Origin: Bacteroidota bacterium
GTDB taxonomy: Bacteria; Bacteroidota; Bacteroidia; Flavobacteriales_D; Crocinitomicaceae
Assembly: GCA_016192075.1 (NCBI GenBank)
Contig: JACPUU010000001.1
Location: forward strand, 124,001-188,000
DNA: 64,000 nucleotides
Reading direction: 5' to 3'
The translations under genes were made by a program, and so were the position numbers. Under the pieces are notes generated by a model. That model saw only the letters and a program-made list of their open reading frames with translations, ran no database searches and was not told the origin of the DNA. This document shows, piece after piece, positions 7,656 to 15,477 of the stretch. Each line of letters begins with the position of its first letter. Position 1 is the first letter of the stretch.

Positions 7656-7991
7656 TCAATAAACCATCACTTCTTTGGTCACAGAGTCAGCTACACCGTC
7701 GCTGTTTTTCACCCAAAGTGTGACATCGTAAAAACCAAAAGAGGTGTAATAGGCTGAGTCATTTTGGGTGGTTGAATTAAAGCCATTGCCAAAGTACCAT
7801 TCCCACTCCACGGCGTTTTGTGAATTGTCATAAAAATGCATCCAGCAGGGAGAGATACATCCATTATTATCGGATTGGAAATCAGCGAAAGGAAGAGGAG
7901 CCGGGTCTTCTTTTTTACATGAAAAAGTGACAACAGCAATCAATAGCAGTAACGGCGCAATGAATCTATATGCCTTGTGTTGATTTTTCAC
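7656..7991 (-). CDS. PKD-domain lipoprotein
   Basis: A 111-residue exported lipoprotein. The signal peptide ends in the lipobox region VVTFSC (Cys about residue 25), followed by a single PKD (polycystic kidney disease-like, Ig-fold) domain. Its typical core is seen in WEWYFGNG and GFYDVTLWVKN. It probably sits at the cell surface or in the periplasm as a binding or spacer domain. The start codon is GTG at 7991, five bases after the stop of the S46 peptidase, so the two are probably cotranscribed. It is small for a PKD lipoprotein: one domain and nothing else. Confidence 0.85.
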   Translation of the reverse strand: MKNQHKAYRFIAPLLLLIAVVTFSCKKEDPAPLPFADFQSDNNGCISPCWMHFYDNSQNAVEWEWYFGNGFNSTTQNDSAYYTSFGFYDVTLWVKNSDGVADSVTKEVMVY

Positions 7992-7996
7992 ACCGG

Positions 7997-10132
7997 TTAG
8001 CGCACAATGTTCATCTCTTCAATCAGGTGACCGGCTTCACCGTATTTGTCAATGACCCAAAGTACATAGCGGATATCAACCACAATGTTGCGGCAGCGTG
8101 ACTCATCAAACATAAAATCACTCATGGTACTTTCCCAGCTGCGGTCAAAATTAATTCCAATCAGGTTGCCTTCAGCATCAATAACCGGGCTGCCTGAATT
8201 GCCGCCGGTGGTATGGTTAGAGGCTGTAAAGCAAACCCACAATTCGCCATCCTGCGTATAGTCACCAAAGTCTTTTTTCTTATAAAGTTCCATGAACCGG
8301 TCTGTCAGCATAAAATCCGGATTTTCAGGATCGTATTTTTGCATAATACCATCAATGGTTGTAAAGTGCAGGTACTTCATTCCGTCATAAGGCTGTGAAC
8401 CATCAATTTTACCGTAGGCAATGCGCATGGTTGAATTGGCATCTGACCACATTTTACGATCAGGGAACATAACCAGCATACCTTCAACATAACGCTGCAT
8501 CAGTTCATCTTCTTTGGCCATAAACCATTTATATTTTTCCTGAACATTGTTATAATATGCCATGTAGATTGACCGCGCAAACAAAATGGTAGGGTCTTTC
8601 TGAATTTTTTTAGCAGTTTTAGCCGTGAATTTGTCCAGCATTTCTTCCAGTTCGTCCTGCTTTAAGAGAATGGATTTAGCGTAAATTTCTTCTTCCGTTT
8701 TTTCCCATGTTTCTGAAATGCCTTCGGGTAAAAGATCAGTACTGACATAAGCACAGTAAAGCGGAGTCAGATCATGAAAGATAGAGCGGTCCAGGTTTTT
8801 ATTAAAATCTTTAAAGAAACTGGTGGTATTGTTTTTTAAGCCGGTAATGGTCTCTTCCAGTTTTCCGGCTGATTCAAGTTCTTCGTAGCTGAACGCGAGT
8901 TCATAAAAATCAAAGGCAAAACTAATGCCTTCGGGTCCGTAATAGAAATATTCAATAAACAGGTTTCTGGCAAATTCATAACGTCCGTATTCCGCCTGCA
9001 ATTTATCAAGCTCATCAATTACGCTGCCGTATTTTTCTTTCCACTCAGTGCGTTCAGCAGCTTTTGCGCGGTACTCTTCTTCAAATGAGATTTTTTTTCC
9101 AACGGCATCCAGTTCACGCAAACCACCTAACTGGCCAATCCATTTTTTCCAGGCATTGGCAATGCTGGCTTGTTTGGCAGAATATTGAATACGAATGGTA
9201 TCATTGCCATTCATGGCTGGTTTCATCAGATCAAGCGTGTGCTGGCGCATGCTGATGCGGGCCGGCGCTTCTGTTTCAATGTAAAATTTCAGTTTGCTGG
9301 CGGTATAATGCTGATCTGTATAGCCTGGAAAACCATAGACCATGGTAAAGTCACCCACCTGTTTTGGTTTCAGGCTGACAGGCAGTGAATAGGCAGGCTT
9401 GTAAGGAACATTGTCGGGGCTGTATTTGGCAGGTTTATTGTCTTTATCAGCATAAATCCGGAAAATGGAAAAATCACCGGTATGTCTTGGCCAAACCCAG
9501 TTGTCGGTATCACCACCGAATTTTCCAATAGCATTGGGAGGAGTTCCAACCAGCCGGATATCATCGTAATTCTGCGTAATGAGCATGAAATATTCATTGC
9601 CCTGGTTAAACGGTTTGATTTTGGCTGCAAAGCCGCTTTTTTCTTTTTCAGCTTTTTCAAGCAAGGCAATATTCCGTGCAACGGCTTTTTGAATTTCGTC
9701 AGCACTGGCTGATTTATCAACGTCTTTAAAAACGGCATCTGTTACATCTCTGATCTCTTTAACAATGGTTACATTAAGCCAGGGGCATGGCAATTCTTCA
9801 CCAAAATTTTTTGACCAGAAACCATTGGCCAGGTAATCATTTTCGATGGTTGAATGTTTTTGAATGGCATCGTATCCGCAGTGATGATTGGTTAAAATCA
9901 GGCCCTGGTCTGATACAATTTCAGCTGTACACCCGCCGTTAAACTGAATAACTGCATCTTTCAGGCTTGAATTATTGGTTGAATAAATCTGTTCTTTGCT
10001 CAACTTAAGCCCATAGGTTTGCATGTCTGAATAAAACATGTCAATGAGCGACGGAATCCACATGCCTTCGACGGCACCAACCGGGCCTGAAACAGCCAGG
10101 CATAAAAGAACGGCAAGACTTAATCTTTTCAT
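7997..10132 (-). CDS. S46 family dipeptidyl-peptidase, DPP11-like
   Basis: Periplasmic serine exopeptidase that releases N-terminal dipeptides. It has 711 residues with a signal peptide ending about residue 20. The trypsin-like triad is visible as His in LILTNHHCGYD and Ser646 in TGGNSGSPV. Residue 664, 18 positions after the nucleophile (FDRSW), is Arg. In the P. gingivalis enzymes the equivalent position is Arg673 in the Asp/Glu-specific DPP11 and Gly in DPP7, so a preference for acidic P1 residues is inferred. With the POT transporters and other peptidases in this window it suggests peptide use. It is upstream of the PKD lipoprotein in one operon. Confidence 0.95.
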   Translation of the reverse strand: MKRLSLAVLLCLAVSGPVGAVEGMWIPSLIDMFYSDMQTYGLKLSKEQIYSTNNSSLKDAVIQFNGGCTAEIVSDQGLILTNHHCGYDAIQKHSTIENDYLANGFWSKNFGEELPCPWLNVTIVKEIRDVTDAVFKDVDKSASADEIQKAVARNIALLEKAEKEKSGFAAKIKPFNQGNEYFMLITQNYDDIRLVGTPPNAIGKFGGDTDNWVWPRHTGDFSIFRIYADKDNKPAKYSPDNVPYKPAYSLPVSLKPKQVGDFTMVYGFPGYTDQHYTASKLKFYIETEAPARISMRQHTLDLMKPAMNGNDTIRIQYSAKQASIANAWKKWIGQLGGLRELDAVGKKISFEEEYRAKAAERTEWKEKYGSVIDELDKLQAEYGRYEFARNLFIEYFYYGPEGISFAFDFYELAFSYEELESAGKLEETITGLKNNTTSFFKDFNKNLDRSIFHDLTPLYCAYVSTDLLPEGISETWEKTEEEIYAKSILLKQDELEEMLDKFTAKTAKKIQKDPTILFARSIYMAYYNNVQEKYKWFMAKEDELMQRYVEGMLVMFPDRKMWSDANSTMRIAYGKIDGSQPYDGMKYLHFTTIDGIMQKYDPENPDFMLTDRFMELYKKKDFGDYTQDGELWVCFTASNHTTGGNSGSPVIDAEGNLIGINFDRSWESTMSDFMFDESRCRNIVVDIRYVLWVIDKYGEAGHLIEEMNIVR

Positions 10133-10160
10133 AAGAACGCAATAGAATTTTGACTGACTG

Positions 10161-10168
10161 CAAATATA
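10161..10168 (-). promoter_or_regulatory. Promoter -7 box for the S46 peptidase operon
   Basis: TATATTTG on the minus strand, matching TAnnTTTG, 28 nt before the ATG at 10132. No TTG stands out at the -33 distance. Confidence 0.5.
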
Positions 10169-10270
10169 CTATTGTTTTGTGAAGCAGATTACCGAAATTT
10201 GACACGTGGCAGCTATTTGCCAGCGAGCCTTTTACAGGGTACACCGGTATAAAACCAACAGTGTGAAACT

Positions 10271-10777
10271 ATGAATTTTGAAAAATACATTAAGCAGGCC
10301 CGACAATCACGGTTTGGCCTGTTCAAATTAAACCTGGGACTTGGGTTTATCATTCCGTTCAACAAACCTCACCGCATTAAAATCAAAGAGATAGGTGACG
10401 ATTTTGTCAAAACAACCATTCCCTACAAACGAAAAAATTTCAATCACATTAAAGGTATTCATGCCTGTGGCCTGGCAACTGCAGCCGAGTTTGCATCCGG
10501 ATTTCATTTGCTGACAAAACTGGACAGTAAAAAGTACCGCCTGATTATGGAGTCGCTTGAAATGAAATACCACTACCAGGCCAAATCTACTGTCACAGCG
10601 CAGTTTGAGGCCAATAATGAATGGATCAGGAACCAGGTACTGGACCCGCTGCGCACCTCAGAAAAGGTATTTGTCAGGTGTGAAATTAAATTGATGGATG
10701 AGCAGGGAAACCATGTGGCTACCGGGTTTACAAAGTGGCAGATCAAGGAATGGTCAGCCGTTAAAACTAGAATTTAG
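10271..10777 (+). CDS. DUF4442 (hotdog-fold, thioesterase-like) protein
   Basis: A 168-residue cytosolic protein of the DUF4442 family, which has the hotdog fold of acyl-CoA thioesterases. Visible are the central HIKGIHACGLATAAEFASGF helix, where related thioesterases place the active-site region, and the strands SLEMKYHYQAKSTVTAQF. A thioesterase activity on a small acyl-CoA is a family-level guess. It is divergent from the S46 gene and upstream of a membrane-protein gene on the same strand. Confidence 0.85.
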   Translation: MNFEKYIKQARQSRFGLFKLNLGLGFIIPFNKPHRIKIKEIGDDFVKTTIPYKRKNFNHIKGIHACGLATAAEFASGFHLLTKLDSKKYRLIMESLEMKYHYQAKSTVTAQFEANNEWIRNQVLDPLRTSEKVFVRCEIKLMDEQGNHVATGFTKWQIKEWSAVKTRI

Positions 10778-10840
10778 GATGCGGTGCCTGATTTTTTGTC
10801 AGCAAATTTGCTTTAGCACAGAACTTGATCTCTCAGTGAC

Positions 10841-11551
10841 ATGGAAATTTTGAAATTTATTTTTGTCCTCGGTATTAACTTCTCCATTTTTGGATTTATC
10901 TGGGGACTGATGATGCTTGTTATCCGCATGTTTCGCACTCCCGGGCAGGCACCCAACCAGGCGCTTGACTATACGTTGCGCATTGTGAAGTACTTTTTGC
11001 TGGTTTCTGTTACCGCCAATTACATTGCCAAGTTCCAGGGAAGTGACCTGGATACGAATGTTGGTATCACCAACCTGATTGTGGGCACACTGGTGCTGGC
11101 ATTTTACCTTTTGGGCAAATTACAGAACCGGGCTGTGCTGAGTCAGCTTGGTCAGCATCCGCTTTTTTCAAGGTTTGCCAATTCGGTTGATCCGAAAGTT
11201 GAACGGTTTTTACTGTTGGGTTCAATTGCTTATTTTGTTGCCTGCCTGTTTTATCCGCAAATGGTAGACAACAAGCTGGTGAACTGGTTTACGGATTCTA
11301 TTCAGAACATTTATGATACACCAATCATCGGTTGGGTTTTTATGGTGATTGCCTTTTTCTTCCTGATCAATATTCTGCTTCGCGCGGCAAATGTTATTGG
11401 CCGGTTACTGAACGGTCAGCCTTTGACAAGTTCCTCAGCAAGTACTGAGTTTAAGTACAGTGAGCGTCGTTTTCCGTCGGACAATACGCCAAAAGACGAT
11501 GGCTTTTCAGATTATGAAGATATCACGGACGAAGAGGAGAAGAAAAATTGA
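10841..11551 (+). CDS. Multi-pass membrane protein of unknown function
   Basis: A 236-residue protein with five likely membrane segments, at about residues 5-28, 43-62, 74-95, 122-142 and 160-185, and a hydrophilic acidic tail of about 50 residues ending EDITDEEEKKN. I do not recognise a family. It follows the DUF4442 gene by 63 nt. Its stop codon lies in the first copy of a 107-bp tandem repeat, so the last residues and stop may have been shaped by repeat spread. Confidence 0.8.
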   Translation: MEILKFIFVLGINFSIFGFIWGLMMLVIRMFRTPGQAPNQALDYTLRIVKYFLLVSVTANYIAKFQGSDLDTNVGITNLIVGTLVLAFYLLGKLQNRAVLSQLGQHPLFSRFANSVDPKVERFLLLGSIAYFVACLFYPQMVDNKLVNWFTDSIQNIYDTPIIGWVFMVIAFFFLINILLRAANVIGRLLNGQPLTSSSASTEFKYSERRFPSDNTPKDDGFSDYEDITDEEEKKN

Positions 11552-11821
11552 GTTTTATTGAATATCGAATAAAGATTAACGAATGTCGGATTTCGAAGTG
11601 ATAAAAAAATTGACCACAAAGTACACCAAGGAGGCACAGAGTACTCAGAGAGAAATTGAGTTTTTTTTGAATTTCGAATAAAGATTGACGAATGTCGGAT
11701 TTCGAAGTAAAAAAATTAACCACAAAGTACACCAAGGAGGTACAGAGTACACAGAGAAAAATTGAGTTTTTTTTGAATATCGAATAATGATTAACGAATG
11801 TCGGATTTCGAAGTGATAAAA
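11547..11821. repeat. 107-bp tandem repeat, about 2.6 copies
   Basis: Three successive units begin at 11547, 11655 and 11761 (spacing 108 and 106). Each contains ATTGAGTTTT, then TCGAATAA, AACGAATGTCGGATTTCGAAGT, then ACCACAAAGTACACCAAGGAGG and CAGAGTAC. The third unit breaks off after GATTTCGAAGTGATAAAA. It occupies the gap after the membrane protein and overlaps its stop codon. The part starting ACCACAAAGTACACCAAGG resembles a widespread environmental intergenic repeat. Nothing coding is visible. Confidence 0.93.
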
Positions 11822-11925
11822 AAGAAAATTGCCGCGAATACGTGAATCAAAAGTTTGTTTGCAGAAAGGCGTAGCTAATACCCGAATAATTATTTCACTG
11901 TGATCTCTGTGCAAAACTCTGTGAC

Positions 11926-11964
11926 CTTTGTGGTTAAAAACGTTCATAAAAGTTAACCACAAAG
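11926..11964. repeat. Inverted repeat between convergent genes, possible bidirectional terminator
   Basis: CTTTGTGGTTAA (11926-11937) and TTAACCACAAAG (11953-11964) form a perfect 12-bp stem with a 15-nt loop. The arms are opposed copies of the ACCACAAAG motif found in the tandem repeat. It sits between the convergent membrane-protein gene and rimO and could end transcription, although there is no long U tract. Confidence 0.7.
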
Positions 11965-12004
11965 TACACCAATGAGGTGCAAAGTTTTCAAAGAAAAATA
12001 AGGA

Positions 12005-13315
12005 TTAAGAAATAATTGTTCCTGTCAGATCATAATGATCTGCTGAATCAATTTTAACGTTGCGGAACTGGCCTATCAGGCTTTTATCAGCTCCCTGAAT
12101 AATTACTTCGTTATCTACTTCAGGTGAATCAAATTCAGTGCGGCCAATGGTATATTCCCCTTCTGTTCGGTCAAAAAGGACATTGAATGTTTGTCCTACT
12201 TTTTGTTGATTCAGATCGTATGAAATGCCTGATTGTAATTCCATAATGGCATCAGCCCGTTCTTGTTTGACTTTTGCAGGCACATTGTCTTTCAACGCAT
12301 ACGCACTGGTATTTTCTTCATGTGAATACGTGAAGATTCCCAAGCGTTCAAATTTGCTGCGTTCAACCCAGTCATACATTTCCTGAAAATCTTCTTCCGT
12401 CTCGCCGGGAAATCCTGAAATCAACGTGGTCCGTATTCCGATATCCGGCATTTTTTCACGGATAGAATTAACCAGCTCTTCTGTTTTTTCACGTGTAATG
12501 CCGCGTTTCATGGCCTTCAGAATTTTACTGGACCCGTGTTGCAAAGGCATATCCAAGTAGTTACACACGTTTTTGCGGTCTTTCATTACATCCAGCACAT
12601 CCATTGGAAAACCTGAAGGAAATGCATAATGCAGCCTGATCCATTCAATTCCGTTAACGTCGGCTAATTTATCAACCAGTTCAGCCAGGTTGCGTTTTTT
12701 GTAAATATCCAGGCCGTAGTAAGTAAGATCCTGCGCAATTAAAATGAGTTCTTTAACACCTTGCTGCGCCAGTGAATTTGCGTTGGAAATTAACTGCTCC
12801 ATGGGTGTTGATACGTGTTTGCCACGCATCAGCGGAATGGCGCAAAAAGAGCAGGGACGGTCACATCCCTCTGCAATTTTGAAATACGCATAATGAGATG
12901 GAGTAGTGAGCAAACGTTCACCAACCAGTTCTTTTTTATAATCAGCTTTGAGGGTTTTTAACAAGCGCGGCAATTCGCGCGTTCCAAAATACCCGTCCAC
13001 ATCCGGAATTTCTTTTTCCAGTTCATCACGGTAGCGTTCGCTCAGGCATCCGGTCACATAGACTTTGTTTACCAGTCCCTGGCTTTTTGCTTCAGCGTAG
13101 CGAATGATGGTGTCAATGGATTCCTGCTTGGCATTTTCAATAAAGCCACAGGTGTTGATGATTACAATTTCAGAATCGTCCTGCTGTGCTTCATGCTCTA
13201 CACTGAATTTGTTGGCCTTTAGCTGGGCCATCATTACCTCAGAATCGAAAATGTTTTTGGAACATCCGAGTGTAACAACATTGACTTTATTTTTTTTGAG
13301 TGTTTTGGTTTTCAC
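12005..13315 (-). CDS. rimO: Ribosomal protein S12 methylthiotransferase RimO
   Basis: Radical-SAM enzyme that adds a methylthio group to the conserved Asp of ribosomal protein S12. It has 436 residues. The N-terminal UPF0004 domain includes LGCSKNIFDSE and an NTCGFIENAK cysteine. The radical-SAM CX3CX2C motif is in EGCDRPCSFCAIPLMRGKH, and a C-terminal TRAM domain is present. CDRPCSFCAIP is diagnostic of RimO rather than MiaB. The start is GTG at 13315; there is no better codon upstream. It is the last gene of the ftsY-hypothetical-rimO run, seven bases after the preceding stop. Confidence 0.97.
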   Translation of the reverse strand: MKTKTLKKNKVNVVTLGCSKNIFDSEVMMAQLKANKFSVEHEAQQDDSEIVIINTCGFIENAKQESIDTIIRYAEAKSQGLVNKVYVTGCLSERYRDELEKEIPDVDGYFGTRELPRLLKTLKADYKKELVGERLLTTPSHYAYFKIAEGCDRPCSFCAIPLMRGKHVSTPMEQLISNANSLAQQGVKELILIAQDLTYYGLDIYKKRNLAELVDKLADVNGIEWIRLHYAFPSGFPMDVLDVMKDRKNVCNYLDMPLQHGSSKILKAMKRGITREKTEELVNSIREKMPDIGIRTTLISGFPGETEEDFQEMYDWVERSKFERLGIFTYSHEENTSAYALKDNVPAKVKQERADAIMELQSGISYDLNQQKVGQTFNVLFDRTEGEYTIGRTEFDSPEVDNEVIIQGADKSLIGQFRNVKIDSADHYDLTGTIIS

Positions 13316-13322
13316 GGTAAAA

Positions 13323-13709
13323 TCAGTTGTTGACGTAAATTGTCATGGTAAGTTTTTTCTGGTGTGGTGCCCACGCCTGAACCACATAATAGCCATCACC
13401 TGTTTCAATAATTTTGACAATAACGTCTGAAGGGTGTCGCTTTTTTTTGGTCTTCAGATCTTTATCACGCAGTAGGTATTTGCAGGGAGACAGCCAGAAA
13501 ACTTCATTTTTTTTCTTGTAATCAGTACCTACTGTTTCTGTTTGTTCAGTCAAAGTCCGGTAGATGAAAAGTGTGTCTTTTGATCCATTGTCCGGGCCCA
13601 AAGTATAGAATGAACCAGTCATATAGCTCCGGCAATCACAAGTGGGTTTTTGACCCAAGGACCAGGTTGAAAAAAAAATAACAGCCGGAATAATTAGTAA
13701 TAAACGCAT
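13323..13709 (-). CDS. Secreted protein of unknown function between ftsY and rimO
   Basis: A 128-residue protein with a signal peptide (MRLLLIIPAVIFFSTWSLGQ, cleavage about residue 19), then CDCRSY and a mostly beta-strand body. It carries several lysine-rich stretches (DLKTKKKRHPS). I do not recognise a domain. It is packed between ftsY (4-nt gap) and rimO (7-nt gap) and so is surely cotranscribed with them. Confidence 0.8.
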   Translation of the reverse strand: MRLLLIIPAVIFFSTWSLGQKPTCDCRSYMTGSFYTLGPDNGSKDTLFIYRTLTEQTETVGTDYKKKNEVFWLSPCKYLLRDKDLKTKKKRHPSDVIVKIIETGDGYYVVQAWAPHQKKLTMTIYVNN

Positions 13710-13713
13710 AACC

Positions 13714-14667
13714 TTAATTAAAAAGAGAATCTACAAATTCATTTTTATTGAATACCTGCAAATCATCAATACCTTCACCCACGCCAATATATTTGACCGG
13801 AATTTTCATTTGATCTGAAATACCAATAACAACGCCGCCTTTAGCGGTACCGTCCAGTTTGGTAACGGCTAGTGCATTAATTTCAGTAGCCAGTGAAAAC
13901 TGTTTGGCCTGTTCGTAGGCATTCTGTCCGGTTGATCCGTCGAGCACCAATAAAATTTCGTGCGGTGCACCGGGGATTACTTTAGACATTACTTTTTTGA
14001 TCTTTGTCAATTCATTCATCAGGTTGATTTTGTTGTGCAACCTTCCTGCTGTATCCACAATCACTACATCAGCACCTTGTGATTTGCCGGATTGAACGGT
14101 ATCAAACGCTACTGATGCCGGATCAGCTCCCATACCTTGTTGTACAATTGGCACATCGACACGTTTTGACCAGATAATTAATTGTTCAACCGCTGCCGCC
14201 CTGAATGTATCTGCAGCACCCAGCACCACTTTTTTGCCTGATTTTTTAAATTGATTGGCCAGTTTTCCAATGGTGGTGGTTTTTCCAACACCGTTTACGC
14301 CCACCACCATAATCACATAGGGTGATTCATCTATTTTGGGAATGGTGATTTCGGTATAATCAGTGCTGTTGTTTTCTGCCAGCAGGCGTACAATTTCATC
14401 TTTGAGTATGGCATTGAGTTCAGATGTGGAAACATATTTGTCTTTTGCCACGCGCTGCTCAATGCGTTTGATAATTTTTAAGGTTGTTTCAACGCCAACA
14501 TCTGAGGTGATAAGAATCTCTTCCAGTTCATCCAGCACTTCATCGTCAATGGCTGATTTTCCGACAACAGAGCGGGTAAGTTTGGAAAGAAACGACTGTT
14601 TGGTTTTTTCCAAACCTTTATCCAGACTTTGCTTTTTATCTTTTGAAAAAAAACTGAAAATACCCAT
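13714..14667 (-). CDS. ftsY: Signal recognition particle receptor FtsY
   Basis: SRP-type GTPase that docks ribosome-SRP complexes at the membrane. It has 317 residues with a short N-terminal A domain, a four-helix N domain and the G domain. Visible motifs are G1 GVNGVGKTTTIGKLA, DTFRAAA, G3 DTAGR and G4 TKLDGTAKGG. The short acidic domain is usual for Bacteroidota. A terminator for the upstream ribosomal-protein genes lies just before its start (14679-14710), so ftsY probably has its own promoter or is read through. Confidence 0.97.
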   Translation of the reverse strand: MGIFSFFSKDKKQSLDKGLEKTKQSFLSKLTRSVVGKSAIDDEVLDELEEILITSDVGVETTLKIIKRIEQRVAKDKYVSTSELNAILKDEIVRLLAENNSTDYTEITIPKIDESPYVIMVVGVNGVGKTTTIGKLANQFKKSGKKVVLGAADTFRAAAVEQLIIWSKRVDVPIVQQGMGADPASVAFDTVQSGKSQGADVVIVDTAGRLHNKINLMNELTKIKKVMSKVIPGAPHEILLVLDGSTGQNAYEQAKQFSLATEINALAVTKLDGTAKGGVVIGISDQMKIPVKYIGVGEGIDDLQVFNKNEFVDSLFN

Positions 14668-14678
14668 ACTTAAAAAGT

Positions 14679-14710
14679 AAAAAAGCTCCTTCCGTTATTG
14701 GAAGAAGCTA
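14679..14710 (-). terminator. Rho-independent terminator after rpmB-rpmG-DUF4295
   Basis: On the minus strand AGCTTCTTCC, loop AATAAC, GGAAGGAGCT, followed by TTTTTTAC. The stem has ten pairs with one mismatch. It lies between the DUF4295 stop and the ftsY start. Confidence 0.85.
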
Positions 14711-14736
14711 TTTATCAAATTCTGAAGAATCAGGAA

Positions 14737-14892
14737 TTAGTTTTTAGCAAACCAGTCCTGAACTTTATCGTTGTGTACAACTTCTTCTTTAAAGCTGTAA
14801 GCCCCGGTTTTAGGATTTTTGATCATTTTAACACATTTAGTGTGTTCTTTTCCTCCTCCGGTTTGTAACGATGCAACTACTTTCTTTGCCAT
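14737..14892 (-). CDS. DUF4295 protein, small ribosome-associated protein of Bacteroidota
   Basis: A 51-residue basic protein (MAKKVVASLQTGGGKEHTK..., ending DKVQDWFAKN). It matches the Bacteroidota-specific DUF4295 family that always lies beside rpmG and rpmB. From memory, a Flavobacterium ribosome structure showed an extra large-subunit protein called bL38 that I believe is this family; that link needs checking. It sits 8 nt after rpmG, and a terminator follows its stop. Confidence 0.92.
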   Translation of the reverse strand: MAKKVVASLQTGGGKEHTKCVKMIKNPKTGAYSFKEEVVHNDKVQDWFAKN

Positions 14893-14900
14893 GGTGCAAC

Positions 14901-15086
14901 TTATTTAATCTCTTTGTGAATAGTATATTTTTTAAGAATCGGGTTGTATTTTTTCAACTCAATCCGGTCTGGTGTATTCTTACGGTTTTTGGTTGTGATA
15001 TAACGTGATGTACCAGCCATACCGCTTTGTTTGTGCTCTGTGCACTCAAGAATTACCTGAATTCTGTTTCCTTTTGCTTTTGCCAT
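14901..15086 (-). CDS. rpmG: 50S ribosomal protein L33
   Basis: A 61-residue bL33 protein of the large subunit near the E site. It shows [15 protein letters not shown], the [16 protein letters not shown] core and a lysine-rich tail ([15 protein letters not shown]). Only one cysteine remains, so this is the zinc-free (C-) form. It lies 18 nt after rpmB in the same operon. Confidence 0.97.
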   Translation of the reverse strand: MAKAKGNRIQVILECTEHKQSGMAGTSRYITTKNRKNTPDRIELKKYNPILKKYTIHKEIK

Positions 15087-15104
15087 TTCTCAATGAATTT
15101 TATG

Positions 15105-15338
15105 TTAAAGGAATCCTTTTGCTCTTGCTTCTTTAATACAAGCAGAAATACCTTTCTTAGTTACTGTTCTCAAAGCAGCAGTGCTCACTTTCAGAGTTAC
15201 ATACTGGTTTTCTTCCGGAATGAAAAAACGTTTTGTTACCAGGTTAGGGTAAAATTTACGTTTTGTTTTACGGTTTGAATGGGAAATGTTATGACCACTC
15301 ATAACTTTTTTACCCGTTAGCTGACAAACTTTTGACAT
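15105..15338 (-). CDS. rpmB: 50S ribosomal protein L28
   Basis: A 77-residue bL28 protein. The canonical N-terminus is MSKVCQLTGKKVMSGHNISHS, followed by NRKTKRKFYPNL and the C-terminal LKVSTAALRTVTKKGI. The reading frame is open for 23 more codons upstream, but ATG 15338 gives the family start. It is the first gene of the rpmB-rpmG-DUF4295 operon. Confidence 0.97.
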   Translation of the reverse strand: MSKVCQLTGKKVMSGHNISHSNRKTKRKFYPNLVTKRFFIPEENQYVTLKVSTAALRTVTKKGISACIKEARAKGFL

Positions 15339-15404
15339 GTTTCTTGTTTTTATTCTTCCCGATCTCAGACTGACTGCATAGAATCTTGCCCAAAATTCGG
15401 AGTG

Positions 15405-15436
15405 CAAAGTAACTAACTATTTTGCGGTTTTACAAA
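15405..15436 (-). promoter_or_regulatory. Probable rpmB operon promoter
   Basis: On the minus strand TTTG (15436-15433), 20 nt, then TTACTTTG (15412-15405), one mismatch from TAnnTTTG. The transcript would have a leader of about 60 nt before the rpmB ATG. Confidence 0.5.
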
Positions 15437-15477
15437 TAAAAAATGAAAAAATACTAAAATAACTGAGAATCGGGGAG

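Noticed and set aside
11547-11821. CRISPR array
   Set aside because: The unit is about 107 bases and repeats throughout; there are no unique spacers and no cas genes.
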